NCBI GenBank assembly: GCA_029062865.1
Contig: JAIDPG010000256.1
Span: forward strand, 1 to 10,186
Direction: 5' to 3'
Length of the DNA: 10,186 nt
Source: Oscillospiraceae bacterium
GTDB lineage: Bacteria; Bacillota; Clostridia; Oscillospirales; Ruminococcaceae
The translations under genes and the position numbers were made by a program. Below are positions 5,730 through 10,186 of this stretch, in pieces (within the stretch, counting starts at the first letter, position 1; each line of letters begins with the position of its first letter). The notes below the pieces were generated by a model, which had not been told where the DNA came from, made no database searches, and saw nothing but the letters and a program-made list of their open reading frames with translations.

Positions 5730-6388
5730 TGCGCTCCCTCCCCTCTGCTGTCGGGGGCAATGCTTTGGGAAGCTCGGGCGGCTCTCTGCCCTCTTTGTTG
5801 AGCACGCCTCATTCCGCACCCCGCCCTGCAAACCGCCGCGAAAATCCCGATCAGGAAGAACCCGAAGAACGGCGATTTTGCCGCGGGCATCGGCGGGTCG
5901 AACCAGCGCAGTCCGAAAAGCGTTCCGTAAGCCAGCAGCTCGCGAATAGCCCCGACGACAAACGCCGCGATCGCGTAGCCGATGACATAAAACAGCGCGT
6001 CCAGCGCCATTACTCCATACGGCTCAAGATAAAAGCGGCTCTCGGTTTTCGCGAGCAGCAGCGAGTTTACCGTCAAAATCTCGATATACAGCATAACGCT
6101 TTTTGTCGTCGCGGGAAAGAGCATTTCGAGAATGATGACCGTCGGGATAAACATTCCCGCCGCGACGACCGCGTAAAGCATCGCCCGGACGGTGTAAACG
6201 ATTTTTCTAGGAACAATACGGCAGATCATAATGCTTGTGTAGCTCATCAGAAAGAAGCTCAGCACCAGCACGATCGCGCGCTCAACAGTCGTCGCCGCGA
6301 CGATTATCGGCGCGGTGACAAGCCCGCTCATAAGCACGATGTTTTGCCGGAACAGCCCGTCCGGCTTCACGGAGAATTTATTCGTCAT
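5726..6388 (-). CDS. rnfE: RnfE-like membrane subunit
   Basis: A 220-residue protein with about six hydrophobic segments. It resembles RnfE/NqrD: NIVLMSGLVTAPIIVAAT (16-33) matches NPVLVQLLGLCPLLAVTS, YIEILTVNSLLLAKTES (101-117) matches YIPLIVVNCIILGRAEA, and VVGAIRELLAYGTLFG (144-159) is the best conserved block. Both cluster-binding Cys of the family seem replaced (Ala26 and Ser109). After residue 187 comes an unusual Arg/Gln-rich tail (RRAQQRGQRAARASQ) of about 30 residues instead of the usual short end. The ATG at 6388 follows GGAGGAAAATAAAG, and the gene overlaps the RnfD-like gene by 11 nt and the RnfA-like gene by 4 nt, so the three are translated together. In standard rnf operons rnfG lies between rnfD and rnfE; here it is absent. 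Confidence 0.85.
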   Translation of the reverse strand: MTNKFSVKPDGLFRQNIVLMSGLVTAPIIVAATTVERAIVLVLSFFLMSYTSIMICRIVPRKIVYTVRAMLYAVVAAGMFIPTVIILEMLFPATTKSVMLYIEILTVNSLLLAKTESRFYLEPYGVMALDALFYVIGYAIAAFVVGAIRELLAYGTLFGLRWFDPPMPAAKSPFFGFFLIGIFAAVCRAGCGMRRAQQRGQRAARASQSIAPDSRGEGAQ

Positions 6389-7730
6389 CTTTATTTTCCT
6401 CCTCCGTGATGTGATTTATTCCCGGCTGTCGCTGTTGGCGAAGCTGCTCGATTCTGCTTATGCCGTCCTCGCCCGTTTCAAGAATATCCTGCTCGTCATA
6501 GTCAACGATAGTCTGTATATTTTCGATTTTCGCCAGAAGCTCATAGTTCGGCGCGTCGTCCGAATTTTCGTAAGCTCTTTCATAATCGGGCGCGATCTTA
6601 ACGTCCTCGTCCTCAAGTTTGGGAGGCTCGGGCGCGGCTTCGGGTGATTTTTTGCTGCGCTTCTTTTTTGTGATTTTTCCGTCGATAGGCGGCGTGTTGA
6701 AGCGATATTTTTCGGGGAGCAGGATCTCCTGCGTATCGGTGAGCTTAGGCGCGCCGACCTGCGCCTGCGTTTTGGAGTTCTCAAACGTGGAAAGATACGT
6801 TTTCTTCCAGTACAGGAAGTTTTCGACAGCGCGGTCGAAGCTCGCGCTCAAGGCGTTTGTTATCAGCAGCGCGAAGATAAAGCAGCCCTCGGTCTTGCCG
6901 AAGAAGCGGAACATCATTGTTGTATATCCCAGCGCGAAGCCGTACATTATCTTGCCGGGAGTGGTTTTCGGCGCGTGGTGCGGCTCCGCCGCGAGGAACG
7001 CCGTGCCGAACAGGATATACCCCGACGACAGCTCGTAGATGACGGATTCTCCCGCTGAGAAGTCCGCGCGCGGGAACAGCGCCGCCAGCCCCGCCGCCGT
7101 CAGCACACACGTCAGCGTTACAAAGCCGTTGTTGCTCCTGCGAAACGCCATGCAGATCCCGCAAACGAGAATTATCCCGACGTAAACCGAGGCGATAGGT
7201 CCGGAAACAAAGCCCATAAGCGTATCGCCGATTGACTGGGAAGGCACGCTGTGCAAATTCAGCGAGTACTCAATAGACCGCCCCAAAGTCCCCGCATAGC
7301 TTCCAAACGCCGCGACCTTCTCGCCATAGCGCGGGAAATACAGCATATGCGACGGATAGCAGATTATCAGAAACGCCGCGGAGATAGCTGGCGGGCAGAA
7401 GATGATGTTGTCCGAAGCCCCGAACAGGTGCTTTCCGACCGAAATGCACAAAATCCCCGCCAACACAACAAGCCCCGCCGAGATGTTCACGGGCATCATC
7501 AGCGCGAGCGCTAACCCCCAGAACGGCACGGCGAAGTCTTTAATATCATAGCGAAGCCTGCGGACAAGGCACCACACCCCGTCCGTTATCATACAAGTAA
7601 GTACGCTCAAAGCCGCAACAAGCAGCGCCCGCGTTCCCTGCAGAACAGCCGACGGCACAAGCAGCAGCGACATTATAACCATTCGTTCGAGATAGACCCT
7701 TTGGGGTTCTCTCTCGGGTAGCTTCAACAT
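6378..7730 (-). CDS. rnfD: RnfD-like membrane subunit with long cytoplasmic tail
   Basis: A 450-residue protein; RnfD is usually about 310-350. Residues 1-310 hold the membrane domain, with RnfD/NqrB marks: PFWGLALALMMPVNISAG (69-86), ISVGKHLFGASDNIIFCPPA (96-115), SIGDTLMGFVSG (166-177), SSGYILFGTAFLAAEP (235-250) and the IMYGFALG...RFFG...EGCFIFALLITNAL region (261-294). RnfD carries FMN bound to the Thr of an SGAT motif just before the SIG(E/D) helix. No S-G-A-T is present there or elsewhere in the protein. Residues 311-450 are hydrophilic: a KKKRSKK patch (355-361), then Asp/Glu-rich sequence with Tyr, ending EEENKDDE. ATG at 7730 uses AAAGGA formed by the last codons of rpe, 4 nt away. 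Confidence 0.85.
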   Translation of the reverse strand: MLKLPEREPQRVYLERMVIMSLLLVPSAVLQGTRALLVAALSVLTCMITDGVWCLVRRLRYDIKDFAVPFWGLALALMMPVNISAGLVVLAGILCISVGKHLFGASDNIIFCPPAISAAFLIICYPSHMLYFPRYGEKVAAFGSYAGTLGRSIEYSLNLHSVPSQSIGDTLMGFVSGPIASVYVGIILVCGICMAFRRSNNGFVTLTCVLTAAGLAALFPRADFSAGESVIYELSSGYILFGTAFLAAEPHHAPKTTPGKIMYGFALGYTTMMFRFFGKTEGCFIFALLITNALSASFDRAVENFLYWKKTYLSTFENSKTQAQVGAPKLTDTQEILLPEKYRFNTPPIDGKITKKKRSKKSPEAAPEPPKLEDEDVKIAPDYERAYENSDDAPNYELLAKIENIQTIVDYDEQDILETGEDGISRIEQLRQQRQPGINHITEEENKDDE

Positions 7731-7734
7731 TATT

Positions 7735-8388
7735 TTATCCTTTCAGCAGGCTGCAAAGCCCGCGCATATCATCCGATTTAAACAGGCTTGTCCCCGCGAC
7801 GAGGACGTTCGCGCCCGCGGCTTTCGCAATGTCCGCAGTGTCCGCGCCGATGCCGCCGTCCACCTGGATGTCAAGCTCCGGGAAGCCGTTTTCGTCGGCG
7901 TATCTGCGGATCTCCGCGACCTTAGGCATCATATCCGCCATAAAGCTCTGCCCGCCGTAGCCGGGCTCTACCGTCATCACAAGTATCATATCGCACTGCG
8001 AGATGAAATCCAACGCGGCGCTTGCGGGAGTAGCGGGCTTTATCGCGACCGCCGCCTTCATTTCGCGCTCGTGGATCCGCTCGAGGCATTTCGGAATGTC
8101 GCAGCTGCTCTCCACGTGGAGAGTAATGCTGTCCGCACCCGCCTCGGCGAAGAACTCTATCTGCTTTGTGGGGTTGTCCACCATAAGATGCACGTCCACT
8201 GGCAGATGCGTCGAGCGCTTCAGACCCTTAAGCACGGAAGCCCCGAACGTTATCTGCTCGACAAACACGCCGTCCATTACATCATAATGTATCATATCAA
8301 CGCCCGCTTGCTCGCAGCGCAGCGCCGCGCTTTTGATGTCCGAAAGGTCGCTTGCGAGAAGCGAGGCGGAAATCGTGGTTTTTTTCAT
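7735..8388 (-). CDS. rpe: Ribulose-phosphate 3-epimerase
   Basis: Rpe interconverts ribulose 5-phosphate and xylulose 5-phosphate in the pentose phosphate pathway, in the cytoplasm. The 217 residues form a TIM barrel with all active-site marks: ISASLLASD (6-14), HYDVMDGVFVEQITFG (34-49, metal ligands His34 and Asp36), DVHLMV (65-70, His67), VMTVEPGYGGQSF (137-149, loop over the phosphate), and IQVDGGIG (174-181, with catalytic Asp177). The frame could begin at a TTG (8397), but I chose the ATG at 8388 because AGAGGA (8403-8398) is 9 nt upstream of it and touches the TTG. It has its own promoter (8460-8488) and is the first gene of the minus-strand run; the RnfD-like gene begins 4 nt after its stop. 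Confidence 0.97.
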   Translation of the reverse strand: MKKTTISASLLASDLSDIKSAALRCEQAGVDMIHYDVMDGVFVEQITFGASVLKGLKRSTHLPVDVHLMVDNPTKQIEFFAEAGADSITLHVESSCDIPKCLERIHEREMKAAVAIKPATPASAALDFISQCDMILVMTVEPGYGGQSFMADMMPKVAEIRRYADENGFPELDIQVDGGIGADTADIAKAAGANVLVAGTSLFKSDDMRGLCSLLKG

Positions 8389-8397
8389 CGCTTTCAA

Positions 8398-8403
8398 TCC
8401 TCT
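8398..8403 (-). promoter_or_regulatory. Ribosome binding site that sets the rpe start
   Basis: AGAGGA on the minus strand is 9 nt from the ATG at 8388 and directly abuts the alternative TTG codon at 8397, which rules the TTG out as start. Confidence 0.75.
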
Positions 8404-8459
8404 GAAATAAATATAAGGGCTTAAAAGGGCAAATAGCCACTTTTACACCATACATTTAT

Positions 8460-8488
8460 ATTTTATAATAAATATCGCGATTAGTCAA
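8460..8488 (-). promoter_or_regulatory. Sigma-A promoter of rpe and the downstream operon
   Basis: On the minus strand TTGACT (8488-8483) and TAAAAT (8465-8460) have a 17-bp spacer; TATAAA overlaps the -10 box. The start would be near 8453, giving a leader of about 65 nt before the rpe ATG. No known riboswitch motif was recognised in that leader. Confidence 0.75.
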
Positions 8489-8520
8489 GAGCGAAACGCC
8501 GATTTTTTGCAAATTTTAAG

Positions 8521-8596
8521 CAAGTGCGTTAAAATGTTCCAAACAGGTTGAAAATTATCGAAGATATTTGGTTATTTTTATTTTTCGGCGCACTTG
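8521..8596. other. Spaced 8-bp inverted repeat overlapping the guaB -35 box
   Basis: CAAGTGCG (8521-8528) and CGCACTTG (8589-8596) are perfect inverted repeats about 60 bp apart in the divergent rpe/guaB region. The right copy overlaps the TTGAAA box of the guaB promoter. It may be a pair of half-sites for a regulator, or chance in an AT-rich region. Confidence 0.35.
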
Positions 8597-8622
8597 AAAA
8601 AAATCGCGAATTGTAGTATAAT
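8594..8622 (+). promoter_or_regulatory. Sigma-A promoter of guaB
   Basis: TTGAAA (8594-8599) and TATAAT (8617-8622) are separated by 17 bp. The start should be near 8629, which leaves a leader of about 120 nt before the guaB ATG. Confidence 0.85.
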
Positions 8623-8654
8623 ATATCTAATACACAAGACAGAGTAAAAGAAAC

Positions 8655-8728
8655 GCGGTCTGCTATTAGACTGCGGCATTTCCCCGCCTGCGGCGGGAAA
8701 TGCCGCAAGAAAGAGATAATTCAGACCG
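8655..8728 (+). promoter_or_regulatory. Structured guaB leader with competing helices
   Basis: Three helices can be drawn in the leader. A: GCGGTCT (8655-8661) with AGACTGC (8668-8674), 7 bp with one G-U and a 6-nt loop. B: GCGGCATTTCCCCGCC (8673-8688) with GGCGGGAAATGCCGC (8692-8706), 15 bp with one bulged C and a TGC loop. C: CGGTCTG (8656-8662) with CAGACCG (8722-8728), closing around B. A and C use the same bases and cannot form together, and A also overlaps the foot of B. No T-run follows, so a classic terminator is not present. C ends 8 nt before the ribosome binding site. It lacks the conserved core of purine riboswitches. Confidence 0.55.
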
Positions 8729-8736
8729 AGAGAAAC

Positions 8737-8742
8737 GGGAGG
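8737..8742 (+). promoter_or_regulatory. guaB ribosome binding site
   Basis: GGGAGG with 8 nt to the ATG at 8751; it fixes the guaB start. Confidence 0.85.
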
Positions 8743-8750
8743 TAACTTGT

Positions 8751-10186
8751 ATGTTAAACTGCGAATTCGAGAAAAAATTCATCAAGGAAGGCCTGACCTT
8801 TGACGACGTTCTGCTGATCCCGGCGAAGAGCGACGTAACGCCGAATATGATCAACATCGAAACTCAGCTGACGAAAAAGCTGCACCTGAACACGCCGATC
8901 ATGACGGCGGCGATGGATACCGTTACGGAAAGCAAAATGGCGATCGCGATCGCCCGCGAGGGCGGCATCGGGATAATCCACAAAAATATGCCTATCGAGC
9001 GGCAGGTCGAGGAGGTAGACAAGGTAAAACGTTCCGAAAACGGCGTTATCGTGAACCCGTTCTTCCTCTCCCCGCGCGACACCGTGACCGACGCGGACAA
9101 GCTTATGGGAAAATATAAAATCTCGGGCGTGCCGATAGTTGAGGACGGCAAGCTTGTCGGCATCTTCACGAACCGCGACCTGCGCTTTATCGCCGACCCG
9201 AACCAGGTCATCGGCGAGGTTATGACGAAAGAAAACCTCATCACCGCGCCCGTCGGCACAAATCTCGAGCAGGCGCAGGACATACTCCGCAAGCACAAGA
9301 TAGAAAAGCTCCCGATCGTTGACGAAAACGGCGATCTTAAGGGGCTTATCACGATAAAGGATATCGAGAAATCCGTGCAGTATCCGCACACCGCGCGCGA
9401 CAACGGCGGCAGACTGCTTTGCGGCGCGGCTATCGGCATTACTCCCGATGTGATCGAACGCGCCGGCGCGCTTATCAAGGCACAGGCGGACGTGCTAGTG
9501 CTCGACTCGGCGCACGGACATTCCAAGAACATAATGGTAACGCTCGACAAGGTGAAGAACGCGTTCCCGGATATTCAGATAATCGCGGGCAACGTCGCGA
9601 CGGCGGCTGCCGCGGAGGATCTTATCAAGGCGGGCGCGGACGCCGTAAAGGTCGGCATAGGGCCGGGCTCTATCTGCACTACAAGAGTTGTCGCGGGTAT
9701 CGGCGTTCCGCAGATAACGGCGGTTTACGACTGCGCGTGCGCGGCGGCGAAGTACGGCGTGCCGATCATCGCGGACGGTGGCATTAAATACTCCGGCGAT
9801 ATCGTAAAGGCGCTCGCGGCGGGCGCGAATGTTGTAATGCTCGGCTCGCTGCTCGCGGGCTGCGAGGAAGCGCCCGGCGACGTTGAGATTTACCAGGGGC
9901 GCTCGTTCAAGGTTTACCGCGGAATGGGAAGCCTTGCCGCGATGAAGGACGGCTCGGCGGACAGATATTTCCAGAGCAACGCGAAGAAGCTTGTCCCGGA
10001 GGGCGTTGAGGGACGCGTGCCGTACAAAGGAAGCGTCGCGGATACGATCTTCCAGCTTGTCGGCGGTATCAGAAGCGGTATGGGCTACTGCGGCTGCCCG
10101 ACTATCCCCGATTTGCAGGAGCGCGCGGAGTTCGTAAAGATCACGGGCGCGGGCTTGAAAGAGAGTCACCCGCACGATATTTATAT
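8751..10186 (+). CDS. guaB: IMP dehydrogenase (C-terminal end outside window)
   Basis: GuaB oxidises IMP to XMP with NAD+, the first committed step of GMP synthesis. The visible 478 residues cover nearly the whole enzyme (about 485-490 in the family), so only some ten residues and the stop codon are cut off. Order: barrel start LTFDDVLLIPAKSDV (15-29), TPIMTAAMDTVTE (48-60), two CBS domains (about 103-212; GVPIVEDGKLVGIFTNRD and LPIVDENGDLKGLITIKD, each quoted whole), LVLDSAHGHS (249-258), the catalytic loop GIGPGSICTTR (302-312, Cys309), ADGGI (341-345), YRGMGSLAAM (389-398), and the mobile flap with RYFQ (405-408) and VPEGVEGRVPYKG (415-427). All catalytic marks are present, so the enzyme should be active. 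It is transcribed away from rpe from its own promoter, with a structured leader. Confidence 0.98.
   Translation, partial: MLNCEFEKKFIKEGLTFDDVLLIPAKSDVTPNMINIETQLTKKLHLNTPIMTAAMDTVTESKMAIAIAREGGIGIIHKNMPIERQVEEVDKVKRSENGVIVNPFFLSPRDTVTDADKLMGKYKISGVPIVEDGKLVGIFTNRDLRFIADPNQVIGEVMTKENLITAPVGTNLEQAQDILRKHKIEKLPIVDENGDLKGLITIKDIEKSVQYPHTARDNGGRLLCGAAIGITPDVIERAGALIKAQADVLVLDSAHGHSKNIMVTLDKVKNAFPDIQIIAGNVATAAAAEDLIKAGADAVKVGIGPGSICTTRVVAGIGVPQITAVYDCACAAAKYGVPIIADGGIKYSGDIVKALAAGANVVMLGSLLAGCEEAPGDVEIYQGRSFKVYRGMGSLAAMKDGSADRYFQSNAKKLVPEGVEGRVPYKGSVADTIFQLVGGIRSGMGYCGCPTIPDLQERAEFVKITGAGLKESHPHDIY

Noticed and set aside
5730..5831. Longer start for the RnfA-like gene
   Set aside because: The extra 34 residues are hydrophilic and unlike RnfA, they overlap the RnfE-like gene, and the ATG at 5729 has a strong ribosome binding site.
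8389..8397. TTG start for rpe
   Set aside because: It directly abuts the AGAGGA site with no spacing, while the ATG at 8388 is correctly spaced.
8629..8750. Purine riboswitch in front of guaB
   Set aside because: The conserved loop sequences of guanine/adenine riboswitches are missing, and no terminator with a T-run follows.
9419..10175. Long ORFs inside guaB on both strands
   Set aside because: They are shadows of the guaB reading frame, which carries every IMP dehydrogenase motif.

Overview
The window looks like a chromosomal segment of a Bacillota (Clostridia-type, possibly Oscillospirales) bacterium. The evidence is the gene families (BioY, a TetR regulator of the Firmicutes type, YajC, Rnf-like membrane subunits), strong AGGAGG-type ribosome binding sites, clear sigma-A promoters with TATAAT boxes and 17-bp spacers, and tight gene packing. 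No phage, insertion sequence, CRISPR array, tRNA or rRNA was seen. The lineage is an inference.

Layout, left to right. (1) 1-519, minus: the start of a protein of unknown function, with a predicted coiled-coil N-terminus and a Pro/Ala/Lys/Glu tail coded by six 30-bp tandem repeats; it runs off the left edge. (2) 520-1015: a busy non-coding stretch. It holds the promoter and a leader hairpin of the first gene, then a self-contained promoter-to-terminator unit of about 155 nt with no credible ORF. This is a candidate small RNA that shows three C-rich motifs in loops or single strands. (3) 1016-3558, minus: yajC, a TetR regulator, bioY (biotin uptake) and an AEC-family permease, joined by stop/start overlaps or a 4-nt gap. 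(4) 3620-5008, minus: a membrane-anchored protein resembling the DUF4015/GHL13 putative glycoside hydrolases, with a Ser/Thr/Ala-rich insertion and an altered active-site-like motif. (5) 5127-7730, minus: three overlapping genes for RnfD-, RnfE- and RnfA-like membrane proteins, without RnfB, RnfC or RnfG. (6) 7735-8388, minus: rpe, first gene of this run, with its own promoter. (7) 8389-8750: divergent rpe/guaB control region, including a structured guaB leader. (8) 8751-10186, plus: guaB, IMP dehydrogenase, cut by the right edge just before its natural end.

The genes from rpe to the AEC permease all lie on the minus strand with short gaps and no convincing U-tract terminator between them, so they may form one long operon or two to three overlapping units. 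The largest gap is 118 nt (5009-5126) and contains a 44-nt palindrome.

The two most interesting signals are the Rnf-like trio and the candidate small RNA. By eye, the Rnf-like trio has lost most of the ligands that hold the membrane cofactors of Rnf/Nqr: three of the four Cys of the RnfA/RnfE iron-sulfur site, and the SGAT flavin-attachment motif of RnfD. The candidate small RNA lies at 713-866. Both are readings by eye that need alignments or RNA data.
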